DNA from: an uncultured Eubacterium sp.
GTDB taxonomy: Bacteria; Bacillota; Clostridia; Lachnospirales; Lachnospiraceae
Assembly: GCA_910579075.1 (NCBI GenBank)
Contig: CAJTSV010000012.1
Span: 33,279 to 55,885, forward strand
DNA: 22,607 nucleotides
Direction of reading: 5' to 3'
The notes under the pieces are model-generated. The model searched no databases. It was given only the letters and a program-made list of their open reading frames with translations, and was not told where the DNA came from. This document shows, in pieces, positions 8,383 to 16,560 of the stretch (position 1 is its first letter; each line of letters begins with the position of its first letter). Position numbers and translations under genes: made by a program.

Positions 8383-9393
8383 CTATTTCTTTTCCTTAAT
8401 TTTTGCAAATACGCTCTGTAATACAATAAAGAAGCACAACAGTGCTGCGACCGCAATGCTCGACCAGGAGCTTAACAGCTTGCCGTTTGTCTTTACAAGC
8501 GTTGAAATCGTGCCGTTTATCAAAACGCCAAAGAAAGAGCCGATGACATTTCCCACGCCCCCGGTCAGGAGCGTCCCGCCGATAACAGACGATGCGATTG
8601 CATCCATCTCAAGGCCCGTCGCCTGCTGTACATTGCCGGACATCGTATTTAAGCAGAAACAGATGCCGCCGATGGAACAAAGAAACGAAGATAACACGTA
8701 AGCCTTAAGCTTTGTCAGAGGCACATTCAGTCCCATCATCACAGCCGACTGCTCATTGCCGCCTACCGCATACAGACTGCGCCCGAATTTGGTATACCGC
8801 AGCATAAGGAAAACCGCCACAAGCACAAGCAGCGCCACAAGCACGGACAGCCGGATAAACGGCGTCTGATAAATCCCCTTTGGATTGACATATCCGCCGA
8901 ACGGAATCTCGATTTTGATATTTGCCAGATGCACAAACCATTCATTACTGATGGAAACCTGGTCTGTACAGATAACCGCCGTCATGCCCCTGCCAAAGAA
9001 CATCCCTGCCATTGTCACAATAAACGGCTGGATTTTTAAATAGCCGACGCAGAAGCCCTGCACCATTCCGAACACCACGCCGATTACAAGCACAAGGATG
9101 CATAAAGCCGGTGCACTCATGTTCCAGTTTTCCATGCCCGCCGCAAGAATCATGCAGTCTAAGGCAATCAGCGAGCCTACGGAAATATCGATTCCGCCCG
9201 TAAGCATAATGCAGGTCATGCCGCAGGCAACGCACAAAAGCCCGGCATTATTAATCAGAAGATTCAAAAATGTCTGTAAATGCCCGAATCCCTTATTGTT
9301 ATAAACCACGCAGCCTGCTGCATACATAAATACAAACAGTACAATGGTGATAATCAAAAGAAGGGTATTGCTGTTTATTTTCTTTTGTTTCAT
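8383..9393 (-). CDS. sugar ABC transporter permease, RbsC/YjfF family (second permease)
   Basis: One of two membrane subunits of the sugar importer. The 336 residues are almost wholly hydrophobic with about eight to ten membrane segments. The conserved stretch GLLCVACGMTCIMLTGGIDISVGSL and the later GGTLLTGGVGNVIGSFFG are hallmarks of the RbsC branch of BPD_transp_2 permeases. The start ATG overlaps the stop of the first permease by four bases (ATGA), and an AAAGGAGG site lies nine bases upstream. Two different permeases encoded in tandem with one ATPase is the arrangement of the YtfT-YjfF system, and this gene occupies the YjfF position. Confidence 0.93.
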   Translation of the reverse strand: MKQKKINSNTLLLIITIVLFVFMYAAGCVVYNNKGFGHLQTFLNLLINNAGLLCVACGMTCIMLTGGIDISVGSLIALDCMILAAGMENWNMSAPALCILVLVIGVVFGMVQGFCVGYLKIQPFIVTMAGMFFGRGMTAVICTDQVSISNEWFVHLANIKIEIPFGGYVNPKGIYQTPFIRLSVLVALLVLVAVFLMLRYTKFGRSLYAVGGNEQSAVMMGLNVPLTKLKAYVLSSFLCSIGGICFCLNTMSGNVQQATGLEMDAIASSVIGGTLLTGGVGNVIGSFFGVLINGTISTLVKTNGKLLSSWSSIAVAALLCFFIVLQSVFAKIKEKK

Positions 9394-10457
9394 GCCGCAG
9401 CACCTCCTTTGGCCAGTTCCCTTTTATCAGACAGGCGTTTCATAAATGCCTTGAACGGAGGCGCCTGAATCGTTACGATAATAATAACAACAATTGCCTT
9501 GTATACCGGTGCCTGCTCTGTCGAAACACCGAGCGCATATAAAGTCGTCGTAATCGCCTGAATCGTATATGCCCCGATAATGGAACCGGCCAGGCGGAAT
9601 TTGCCGCCGCCCAGGCTGTTGCCGCCCAGCGCTACAGCCAGAATAGCATCCAGTTCAAAATTCAGTCCGATATTATTCGAATCTGCGGAAGTAATCCTGG
9701 AAGATGACACAATCCCGGCAATCCCGGCACACAGCCCGCACACAAGGTAGCACAGGAAAATGATTTTTTCGGAATTTAACCCTGCAATCCGGGATGCCCG
9801 CTTATTTATGCCGACACTCTGTATGTACAGGCCCAGCGCCGTATAACGCAGCAGGACAGATACCGCAAGCACGCACAGTGCTGCAATCACAATCGGTGTC
9901 GGAACCGGCCCGAGAAAACCCCCGAAAAATCCATAGGCGTCGTTTCTGACATACACAATCAGGTTGTTGCAAAGCAAAAGCCCGACAGCCCTGGCCGCAG
10001 AAAACAGAATCAGCGTCGCCACCATAGGCTGCACATTTAAATAAGCAACGAGAAACCCGTTAAACATGCCGCACACACATCCCATAAAGATGCCGCCCAG
10101 CACGCCGATAAACAAAGGCACCTGAAGCTCGCTGGCTGAAGCCGCGCCATATCCTGCCAGCAGCATGCAGCAAAACGATGCTGAAAGCGACATGACAGAG
10201 CCGACGGAAATATCCGTTCCGGCCGAAGCCGATACCACAAGCGTCATGCCGATTGCCAGTATCGCGATTTCGCTTCCCCTGTTTAAAATATCAATCAGGC
10301 GGCCATAGAGCACGCCGTTTCTAAGCGACACAGTAAAAAAGTTAAAAGCAAAATTGCCATTTGCCGCATCATAAATAACGTTTACAAACATGACTAACAG
10401 CATGCAGAACACAGGAAGAAACAGCGGCATCCCTGTTATTTTCTTTATCTTACTCAT
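9390..10457 (-). CDS. sugar ABC transporter permease, RbsC/YtfT family (first permease)
   Basis: The second membrane subunit of the heterodimeric sugar channel. I place the start at 10457 (MSKIKKITGMPLFLPVF), seven bases after GGAGG, giving 355 residues; an in-frame ATG at 10475 is less well placed. Conserved RbsC-family segments are IAILAIGMTLVVSASAGTDISVGSV and LGGNSLGGGKFRLAGSIIGAY. The gene overlaps the 3' end of the ATPase by eight bases and the next permease by four, so the three genes are tightly coupled. In the YtfQRT-YjfF arrangement it corresponds to YtfT. Confidence 0.93.
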   Translation of the reverse strand: MSKIKKITGMPLFLPVFCMLLVMFVNVIYDAANGNFAFNFFTVSLRNGVLYGRLIDILNRGSEIAILAIGMTLVVSASAGTDISVGSVMSLSASFCCMLLAGYGAASASELQVPLFIGVLGGIFMGCVCGMFNGFLVAYLNVQPMVATLILFSAARAVGLLLCNNLIVYVRNDAYGFFGGFLGPVPTPIVIAALCVLAVSVLLRYTALGLYIQSVGINKRASRIAGLNSEKIIFLCYLVCGLCAGIAGIVSSSRITSADSNNIGLNFELDAILAVALGGNSLGGGKFRLAGSIIGAYTIQAITTTLYALGVSTEQAPVYKAIVVIIIVTIQAPPFKAFMKRLSDKRELAKGGAAA

Positions 10458-11970
10458 TCGAACCACCTCCCGCAATCGCTTTCATAACGTTCTCCTGGGT
10501 AAGGCCTTCGGTAATTTCCCCTACTTTTTCGCCATCCCTTAAAACTGCCATTTTCGAGCAGGTACGAAGCATTTCTTCTATTTCGGAAGAAATAAAAATC
10601 AGGCTCTTTCCTTCCCCGGCCAGCTTCAGCACCAGCTTTTGGATTTCCGTCTTGGTCCCGATGTCAATGCCGCGGGTCGGTTCATCTAAGATTAAAAACT
10701 GCGGGTCTGTCGCCAGCCACCTGCCCAGAATGACTTTCTGCTGGTTCCCGCCAGAGAGCTGTTTAATCAGTGTCTCCCGGCTTGCCGTTTTTACCTGCAG
10801 CATTTTTATATATTTGTCTGTCAGGGCAATCTGTTCCTTCATCGGAATCAGGCGGAACATGCCGCGTTTTGCCTGAAGCGCCAGAATCAGGTTTTCCCGT
10901 ACAGACAGATCCCCGATAATGCCTTCTGCCTTTCTGTCATCCGGCAGCAGTCCCATGCCAAGGTTCATCGCGTCAATCGGAGCCTTAATTACGGCTTCTT
11001 TTCCGTTTACCTTTAAGGTACCCGTCTGATTGCGGTCTGCCCCGTAAATCACCCTGGCAAGCTCGCTGCGCCCGGAACCTAACAGCCCTGTCAGTCCCAC
11101 GACCTCTCCTTTATGTATCGTAAGGCTGAACGGCTTAATCGTCCCTTTATGGCTGAGCCCCTTCGCATCAATGCATACCTGTGCATGGGAAAAATCAGCT
11201 GCTTCATCCGATTTAATCGATGCCATATCGTCAAAATCTTTCCCCATCATAGCTGCTACCAGCTTCACCCTTGGCAGCTCTGCAACCGGATATTCGCCTA
11301 CCAGCGTGCCGTTTCTTAATACGGTTATCCGGTCGCAGACGGCATACACCTGTTCCAGGAAGTGGGTTACAAATACAATGCCAACGCCTTTGTCCCGCAG
11401 CTGCGTCATCAGCCGGAACAGCTTTTCTACCTCGCTGTCATCCAGTGAGGAAGTCGGCTCATCCAGAATCAGCACCTTGCAGTCCATATCCACAGCCCTG
11501 GCAATGGCTATCATCTGCTGCAGCGCCAGCGAATATTCTTCCAGGTTCTGGTTTACATCCACCGGCATATCCAGGTCATTTATGATTTTCTGGGATTTTT
11601 TTACCATGGTTTTCCAGTCAATCGTCCCAAGCCTTGTCTTCGGCTCCCTGCCGATAAACAGGTTTTCCGCCACGCTCAGGTTGCCGCAGAGGTTTACTTC
11701 CTGATATACGGTTGAGATGCCCTTTTTCTGGGCATCCAGGGTAGAATGGTTTATAACCGGCCCGTCAATGCCGTCTACATGAATCTCCCCGGCCTGAAAT
11801 GCATTGATTCCGGTAAGGCATTTAATGAGCGTGGATTTCCCGGCCCCGTTTTCTCCCATCAGCGCATGGATTTCTCCTTTCCGCAAAGTAAAATCCACAC
11901 CGTCAAGAGCCTTTACACCTGGAAACGTCATGGTAATCCCACGCATGGTCAATACTACGTCCTTATCCAT
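10450..11970 (-). CDS. sugar ABC transporter ATP-binding protein, two-domain RbsA/MglA/YtfR type
   Basis: This cytoplasmic ATPase drives the sugar importer and carries two fused ATPase domains in 506 residues. Domain one has Walker A GENGAGKST (about residues 39-47) and Walker B VLILDEPTSSLD. Its signature motif is degenerate (EYSLALQQMIAIARAVD), as is common in this family. Domain two has a degenerate Walker A GLLGSGRSELARV, an intact LSGGNQQKV signature and FLILDEPTRGID. The start at 11970 is preferred over 11979 because AAAGGA lies eight bases upstream of 11970 and abuts the other ATG. Neighbours are the binding lipoprotein upstream, across a terminator-like hairpin, and two permeases downstream. 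Confidence 0.95.
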   Translation of the reverse strand: MDKDVVLTMRGITMTFPGVKALDGVDFTLRKGEIHALMGENGAGKSTLIKCLTGINAFQAGEIHVDGIDGPVINHSTLDAQKKGISTVYQEVNLCGNLSVAENLFIGREPKTRLGTIDWKTMVKKSQKIINDLDMPVDVNQNLEEYSLALQQMIAIARAVDMDCKVLILDEPTSSLDDSEVEKLFRLMTQLRDKGVGIVFVTHFLEQVYAVCDRITVLRNGTLVGEYPVAELPRVKLVAAMMGKDFDDMASIKSDEAADFSHAQVCIDAKGLSHKGTIKPFSLTIHKGEVVGLTGLLGSGRSELARVIYGADRNQTGTLKVNGKEAVIKAPIDAMNLGMGLLPDDRKAEGIIGDLSVRENLILALQAKRGMFRLIPMKEQIALTDKYIKMLQVKTASRETLIKQLSGGNQQKVILGRWLATDPQFLILDEPTRGIDIGTKTEIQKLVLKLAGEGKSLIFISSEIEEMLRTCSKMAVLRDGEKVGEITEGLTQENVMKAIAGGGSNE

Positions 11971-12000
11971 ACATACCATCCTTTCTAAAGCTTGTGCATC

Positions 12001-12026
12001 AAAAGAGGGAGGCCCGCAGGCCTCCC
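12001..12026 (-). terminator. terminator-like hairpin between the binding protein and the ATPase
   Basis: On the minus strand GGGAGGCC (12026-12019), loop TGCG and GGCCTCCC (12014-12007) form an eight-pair GC stem followed by TCTTTTG. It stands 45 bases after the stop of the first binding lipoprotein and 31 bases before the ATPase start. Partial termination here would yield more binding protein than ATPase and permeases, a common arrangement in sugar ABC operons. Confidence 0.7.
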
Positions 12027-12071
12027 CTTAAGACTGCCCAGCTTTCGGATTCAAACATCCACATATTCGCA

Positions 12072-13223
12072 TCAGTACTGAGCATCCACAATTTCCTGTG
12101 TTACAACCGTAAGCTCCTGCTCTATGCCATCTACGGTGATAGAAGAAATGATATCCTCATTCACATACCAGTGCTCTGTCATATACACTTCTTTTGGCGG
12201 TTCTTCGCCAGCCTGCAGCTGTTTGATGACTTTTTCCACATCCGGTGCTGCCAGAGGGTTGCATTCAAAATCCGCATTGATATCGCCGCTCATTACTTTT
12301 TCAAGCCCGGCCGTACATGCATCAAACGATACTAAAATCACGTCCTTGTCCACGCCATAGCTGATGCCTGCATTTTTCATGGCTGTCATCGCGCCAAACG
12401 CCTCGTTATCGTTCTGGCAGATAACCACGTTGAATTTGCCTTCATAAGATTTTATGTAGGACTCCATGACCTCCTGTCCGCCTGCTTCTGTAAAGTTGCC
12501 GTTCTGGGAATCTATAATATTCCATCCATTCGCATCCGCAATTTCCTTAAAGCCTTCGGTACGCCCGAGTGTTGCAGACGCGCCTGTGGAGCCTTCAATG
12601 ACCAGTGCATTGATTTCACTGATGCCTTTTTTGTCCGCATAAGCTTTCAGCCACTCTCCTGCAGCAAGTCCTTCTGTCTTAAAGTTCGAGCCTACCCACG
12701 AAACATATTTATCCGAATCTTCGATAGTACGGTCAATGACGATAACCGGAATTCCCGCATCCTCGCATTCTGTCAGGACGGTGTCCCAGCCTTTTGATAC
12801 AATCGGGTCTACGATAATATAATCCACCGCCTGCTGGATAAATCCGCGGACTGCTTCAATCTGGGCCGCTGAATCGTTGTCGCAGTCTACAAACTGCAAA
12901 TCATACCCGTTTGCTTCCGAAAATACGTCCTGGCAGGATTTGGTCGATGCGGTACGCCAGTCAGATTCATGCCCGACCTGTGCAAACCCGATTGTTATCG
13001 TGCCGCCATCGTTTCCGCCGCCTGCCGCATCACTGCCGCCCGCTGCATCATCCCCGCCTGCCGCATCGTCTCCGCCTGCTGCATCGTCTCCGCCCGCCGC
13101 ATCGTCTCCGCCTGCCGTGTCATTCCCGCCTGCATCACTGCCTGCCGGACTGCTGCCGCACCCGGCCAAAAGAGACGCGGTCAAAGCTGCACATGTCAAA
13201 ATGCTCACAATTTTTCGTTTCAT
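12072..13223 (-). CDS. YtfQ-like sugar-binding lipoprotein (first copy) with Gly/Asp repeat linker
   Basis: This is the likely main ligand-binding component of the sugar ABC importer, anchored to the outer face of the membrane. The 383-residue product has signal segment MKRKIVSILTCAALTASLLA, lipobox LLAGC (Cys22), and a repetitive Gly/Asp/Ala linker (about residues 28-75). The RbsB/YtfQ-type domain begins TITIGFAQVGHESDWR. YtfQ-like landmarks include QIEAVRGFIQQAVDYIIVDP, AGIPVIVIDRTI, LGRTEGFKEI, QEVMESYIKSY and VICQNDNEAFGAM. A GGAGGG site lies eight bases before the start at 13223. By homology with YtfQ, which prefers galactofuranose, and by the nearby araA, a furanose-form arabinose ligand is plausible but not shown. 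The histidine kinase gene ends 170 bases upstream. Confidence 0.94.
   Translation of the reverse strand: MKRKIVSILTCAALTASLLAGCGSSPAGSDAGGNDTAGGDDAAGGDDAAGGDDAAGGDDAAGGSDAAGGGNDGGTITIGFAQVGHESDWRTASTKSCQDVFSEANGYDLQFVDCDNDSAAQIEAVRGFIQQAVDYIIVDPIVSKGWDTVLTECEDAGIPVIVIDRTIEDSDKYVSWVGSNFKTEGLAAGEWLKAYADKKGISEINALVIEGSTGASATLGRTEGFKEIADANGWNIIDSQNGNFTEAGGQEVMESYIKSYEGKFNVVICQNDNEAFGAMTAMKNAGISYGVDKDVILVSFDACTAGLEKVMSGDINADFECNPLAAPDVEKVIKQLQAGEEPPKEVYMTEHWYVNEDIISSITVDGIEQELTVVTQEIVDAQY
13023..13130 (-). repeat. six tandem 18-base units encoding the lipoprotein linker
   Basis: Residues 32-67 of the first binding lipoprotein consist of six hexapeptides: GGNDTA, four times GGDDAA, then GGSDAA. 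They are encoded by 18-base units that differ mainly at third positions. The array is in frame and expands or contracts by six residues without harm. It gives a flexible, acidic, neutral-to-negative tether between the lipid anchor and the binding domain. Confidence 0.9.
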
Positions 13224-13232
13224 ATGATTTCC

Positions 13233-13315
13233 CTCCGTATCTTTATCACTTTTTACCAGTTATTTCCTGGCTGTTGGAAGTATTATATCGTTTTCGCACA
13301 AAAAGTGATACGGAG
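13233..13315. repeat. inverted repeat around the promoter of the first binding-protein gene
   Basis: The arm AAAAAGTGATACGGAG at 13300-13315 has its reverse complement at 13233-13254, interrupted by six extra bases (CTCCGTATC at 13233-13241 and ATCACTTTTT at 13245-13254). One arm covers the -35 position and the other reaches the ribosome binding site. The transcription start should lie between them, so the structure would act as DNA (paired regulator sites) rather than as an RNA hairpin. Confidence 0.55.
13282..13310 (-). promoter_or_regulatory. candidate activator-dependent promoter of the first binding-protein gene
   Basis: A perfect TATAAT on the minus strand (13282-13287) has TATCAC at the -35 position 17 bases upstream (13305-13310), a poor match to TTGACA. 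The poor -35 falls inside a repeated motif, the pattern expected where an AraC-type response regulator assists RNA polymerase. Confidence 0.5.
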
Positions 13316-13317
13316 TT

Positions 13318-13330
13318 ATTTCGGATTTTT
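13318..13330. repeat. 13-mer shared with the second binding-protein promoter region
   Basis: ATTTCGGATTTTT here is the exact reverse complement of the sequence at 8323-8335. It lies about 30-45 bases upstream of the candidate -10 of the first binding-protein gene, a usual place for an activator site. Confidence 0.4.
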
Positions 13331-13332
13331 GT

Positions 13333-13402
13333 ATGTTTTTTTATCAATTTTTGAACAAACTATGAATAAAGGATGTTTTTTTACGAAAAAAGTTCAATTT
13401 TT
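13333..13402. repeat. direct repeats upstream of the first binding-protein promoter
   Basis: ATGTTTTTTTA occurs at 13333-13343 and 13373-13383, 40 bases apart. TCAATTTTT occurs at 13344-13352 and 13394-13402, 50 bases apart. The second copy of the latter covers the stop codon of the histidine kinase. Low complexity weakens the case, but the pairing of both motifs suggests regulator sites. Confidence 0.35.
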
Positions 13403-14854
13403 TACGCACGGAATGACTACCTGCATCTGTGTGCCTTCCAGATAACTGCTTTCCGCGGACAGGCCATACTCCGGCCCGTAATACAGCCGGATTCTTTCGT
13501 TAATATTAAACAGGCCGAAACCGGAATGTTCCTGGTCCAGGGCACGTTCTCCCTGTATCAGCTGGCGTACCTCGCACAGCCGCTCCTTCGTCATGCCGAT
13601 GCCGTCGTCCCTGACCTGGAATACCAGGTTATCCCCTTCTTTCCTTCCCAGGACCTGGATATGCCCGACGCCCCGTTTATTTTTAATCCCATGGTACAAT
13701 GCATTTTCCACCAGCGGCTGCAGCGTCAGCTTGAGCATTTCATATTCCTGCACCTCGTCTGAAAAACAGACCTCATATTCCATAATATCCCGGTAACGGA
13801 ACTGCTGGATTGCCAGATAGCTCTGGATATGCCGCTTTTCTTCCCCGACCGAAATAAAATCCTTTCCTTTGCTTAATGCCGTCCTGAAAAAATCGGAAAG
13901 AGACGCCACCATCTTCACGACATGTTCTGTATCTTTGGATTCAGCAAGCCAGATAATCGTATCAAGCGTATTATACAAAAAATGCGGATTTATCTGCTCC
14001 TGCAAAAGCTGCAGCTCTGCCGCCCTCAGATTCAGCTGCTCCACCCGGATATCTTCCACCAGCTTCCCGAGTTCTTCTATCATCCGGTTAAAGCTTTCCT
14101 TTAAGACAGCCAGCTCATAGGTCCCGGCTTCTGCTACCCGCACCTGAAAATCCCCCCGGCCGGCCTGCTTTGCCACCTCGCACAGCTTCTGGATTGGCTT
14201 CGTAATGCTGCTGATTACTTTTTCTCCCACAAAAAAAGCTGCCGCAAATATCCCGGCTGCCAGAGCGCCCAGCAGTAAAATAGAATGCACGACATCCTCA
14301 CGAATGCCGACACGCAGCTTTTCCATTTTTACAGCCTGTTCATAAATATACTTTTGTATCTGTTCCTGAATCAGGTCAGTCAGAACCCGGACGTTTAAAT
14401 CCAGCCTTTTCATATTTTCATCATAAGAACCGCTGACCAGGGCATTATCCTTAATTTCCGTTACCCTGTCTTCTAAAATATTCAGGCTTTTGATAATTCT
14501 CCTTAAGCTCTCCCTTGAGCTGTCCGTATCTGCCCTGCCATACAGCTCGTAAAACGAGTCCCTGGCTTCGGCAATCATGGCCTGGGGTTTTTCCGTATCT
14601 ACCAGCTGCCCTGCGCGTTCTGCGTTTACGACAATTATATACATCAGATAATCCATATCTTCTTTAAACACAAGATTGTATGTATTGGCCAGCGTCATGT
14701 CTTCTACAACCGCATCATAACGCTGCGATACGCTGTTCATCAGCGCCAGAAGATATACCATCATGCCTGTCAGTGGCAGCAGGCAGATTACAATCAGCAG
14801 GTACAGCCGCCGTTTCATCGACGCCTGCCTCCTCACCCGGGGTTTTCTTTTCAT
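13394..14854 (-). CDS. YesM/LytS-type sensor histidine kinase
   Basis: This membrane kinase senses an extracellular signal, presumably sugar or a sugar-loaded binding protein, and phosphorylates the response regulator encoded just upstream. The start at 14854 overlaps the regulator stop by four bases (ATGA), with GGGGAG seven bases upstream; the frame is open to 14914 without support. Of the 486 residues, 17-39 form membrane segment one. An extracytoplasmic domain that looks all-helical spans about 40-188, and segment two spans about 191-212, followed by a HAMP linker. The His_kinase block QEQINPHFLYNTLDTIIWL carries phospho-acceptor His291. The ATPase has LTLQPLVENALYHGI, DDGIGM and SGFGLFNINERI. 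The sensor region does not look like a dCache domain; it resembles a helical bundle. Confidence 0.94.
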   Translation of the reverse strand: MKRKPRVRRQASMKRRLYLLIVICLLPLTGMMVYLLALMNSVSQRYDAVVEDMTLANTYNLVFKEDMDYLMYIIVVNAERAGQLVDTEKPQAMIAEARDSFYELYGRADTDSSRESLRRIIKSLNILEDRVTEIKDNALVSGSYDENMKRLDLNVRVLTDLIQEQIQKYIYEQAVKMEKLRVGIREDVVHSILLLGALAAGIFAAAFFVGEKVISSITKPIQKLCEVAKQAGRGDFQVRVAEAGTYELAVLKESFNRMIEELGKLVEDIRVEQLNLRAAELQLLQEQINPHFLYNTLDTIIWLAESKDTEHVVKMVASLSDFFRTALSKGKDFISVGEEKRHIQSYLAIQQFRYRDIMEYEVCFSDEVQEYEMLKLTLQPLVENALYHGIKNKRGVGHIQVLGRKEGDNLVFQVRDDGIGMTKERLCEVRQLIQGERALDQEHSGFGLFNINERIRLYYGPEYGLSAESSYLEGTQMQVVIPCVKN

Positions 14855-16518
14855 AATGCCGCTCCCCCTGCCTGCTTTGGAGCAGATTTCATGCGGTACT
14901 CCCTCGGGGTACACGCCTGTGTCTTCTTAAATAAATAGCTGAAATAATGGGCGTCCCGGTAACCCGCTTCAAACGCAATGTCCGACGTTTTCCTGTTTGT
15001 ATTGCGCAAAAGCTCCTTCGCTTTTTCCATGCGCACATAAGTCAGGTACTCCACAAACGTCCGGCCCGTTTCCTGGCTGAAAATCGTGCTGAAATGATTC
15101 GGGCTTAAATTCACGCTGGCTGCCACCGTATTGAGGGAAATGTCCTCCTTTTGAAAATTCTGCCGGATATAGCGCTGCGCATCTTCCAGAAGCTTTGCAT
15201 ACTTTTTCTGGGATGCACAATCCCGCAGCCGTATGGCTGAGGCAAGCACATGCTTCAAATAAGTAACCGCCTGTTCTTCGGATGCAAAAACATCCGTCAT
15301 GGACTTAAAATCCCCGCATTCCTGCACCATCACGGCCGGTTCATATCCCAGTTTTTCTACCGCGCCCGCTGCTGTTATATAAGCATTCATAATAATATAC
15401 TGCCGGAACATCAAAGACTGGATATTCTGTGCCCCAAGGCTTTGGACATATCCTTCCACAAAATCCGGGACTTCTTCCTCTAATCCGGTAGCAAGAAAAC
15501 GCCCCACGGCATTGCGCTCCAGGTTTTTGACATTCAGCCCGCCAAGGCTGAGCTCGCCGTCCACCGCCTTTGGCGCCTGTGCAATATCTTCTGTCACAAT
15601 CTGGTTATGCTCGCGCAGATACCGGTAAGCATATGCATGTCCTGCCTTTGCAAAACAGACCCGCAGCTCGCTCAGCCGTTCTGCCGTAACCCCGACACCG
15701 CCAAAATATTCCGCATCCGGGTACCTGCCCATAATCTGCTCCAGCCTTTTTAAAAACTCCGGCAGCAGTTCTTCCAGGCTGCTCCCGCTGCCATCCCCTG
15801 TCCCTTTCAGAAGAAATGCAAGCCCTTCCAGCCCGCCGCGGTCAATCATAATGACCTGCTGCAACTGCTCCGCAAGTGCTTCCATTTCCTCTAAAATCCG
15901 GTTCAGCTCGTCGGAATAGTTTTCGGCTTCTTCACCGGTAAACACCTGAAACAGCACAATGTTATACCGGGACGCCGCCAGCTCCAGTCCAAGCTCCCTG
16001 CCTTCCTCCAAAAGGACAGAAACCGGGTATTGTCCCGACACCAGCCTGCCAAACAGCTTGCGCCTTGCCAGCTGCCCGTTTTCTGCCTGTTCCTTTTGAT
16101 AAGCCAGCAGATACTGCTTCTGGCGGCGTTCTTCCTCTATCGTTTTCGCCATCTTTTTGACGGCTTCCAAAAGCTTTGCTCCGGTAACCGGCTTTAACAG
16201 GTATTCGGCAATCCCGATATTAATCGCTTCTTTTGCATATTCAAATTCATTATATCCGCTCAGCACCAGTATTTTAATATCCGGCAGTTCTTTTTTCACC
16301 AGGCGGCTGAGTTCCAGTCCGTCCATAAAAGGCATCCGGATATCTGTAATCAGGATATCCGGCTTTGCGGCCTGAATAAGCGGATATGCCAGTTCCCCGT
16401 CGCTGGCTTCCCCGGCGAATACAAAGCCCTCTTTCTGCCAGCTGATATTCTTTTTAATTCCTTCCCGGATGACTATCTCATCTTCTACCAAAAAAACCTT
16501 TATCTTCTCTGATTCCAT
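14851..16518 (-). CDS. YesN-type response regulator with AraC-family DNA-binding domain
   Basis: This is the cytoplasmic partner of the histidine kinase, which should activate sugar-uptake genes when phosphorylated. The start at 16518 (MESEKIKVFLVEDE) has AGGGGG six bases upstream; an ATG at 16542 in frame is less well served. The receiver domain (about residues 1-120) has acidic residues at VEDE, phospho-acceptor Asp59 in ILITDIRMPFMDG, and conserved Lys in YLLKP. A long middle region (about 130-430) has no family I can name with confidence. The C-terminus has two helix-turn-helix units of the AraC/XylS type, with ISLNTVAASVNLSPNHFSTIF and TSDIAFEAGYRDAHYFSYLFK. The total of 555 residues is usual for YesN-like regulators. 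It lies 42 bases after the split DUF368 gene and may share its transcript. Confidence 0.94.
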   Translation of the reverse strand: MESEKIKVFLVEDEIVIREGIKKNISWQKEGFVFAGEASDGELAYPLIQAAKPDILITDIRMPFMDGLELSRLVKKELPDIKILVLSGYNEFEYAKEAINIGIAEYLLKPVTGAKLLEAVKKMAKTIEEERRQKQYLLAYQKEQAENGQLARRKLFGRLVSGQYPVSVLLEEGRELGLELAASRYNIVLFQVFTGEEAENYSDELNRILEEMEALAEQLQQVIMIDRGGLEGLAFLLKGTGDGSGSSLEELLPEFLKRLEQIMGRYPDAEYFGGVGVTAERLSELRVCFAKAGHAYAYRYLREHNQIVTEDIAQAPKAVDGELSLGGLNVKNLERNAVGRFLATGLEEEVPDFVEGYVQSLGAQNIQSLMFRQYIIMNAYITAAGAVEKLGYEPAVMVQECGDFKSMTDVFASEEQAVTYLKHVLASAIRLRDCASQKKYAKLLEDAQRYIRQNFQKEDISLNTVAASVNLSPNHFSTIFSQETGRTFVEYLTYVRMEKAKELLRNTNRKTSDIAFEAGYRDAHYFSYLFKKTQACTPREYRMKSAPKQAGGAAL

Positions 16519-16560
16519 GCCAAACCCCCTGGCTGCTGCCATGCCTCTTTCATCCGGCCG

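Noticed and set aside
13023..13130. Short regularly spaced repeats that could suggest a CRISPR array
   Set aside because: Units are contiguous 18-base codon repeats with no spacers, and they are in frame within a lipoprotein gene.
12911..13445. Long plus-strand open frames rich in Arg, His, Pro and Ala opposite the first binding-protein gene
   Set aside because: They are antisense shadows of the Gly/Asp repeat. Composition follows from the 18-base units, and the minus-strand gene has a clear signal peptide, domain and ribosome binding site.
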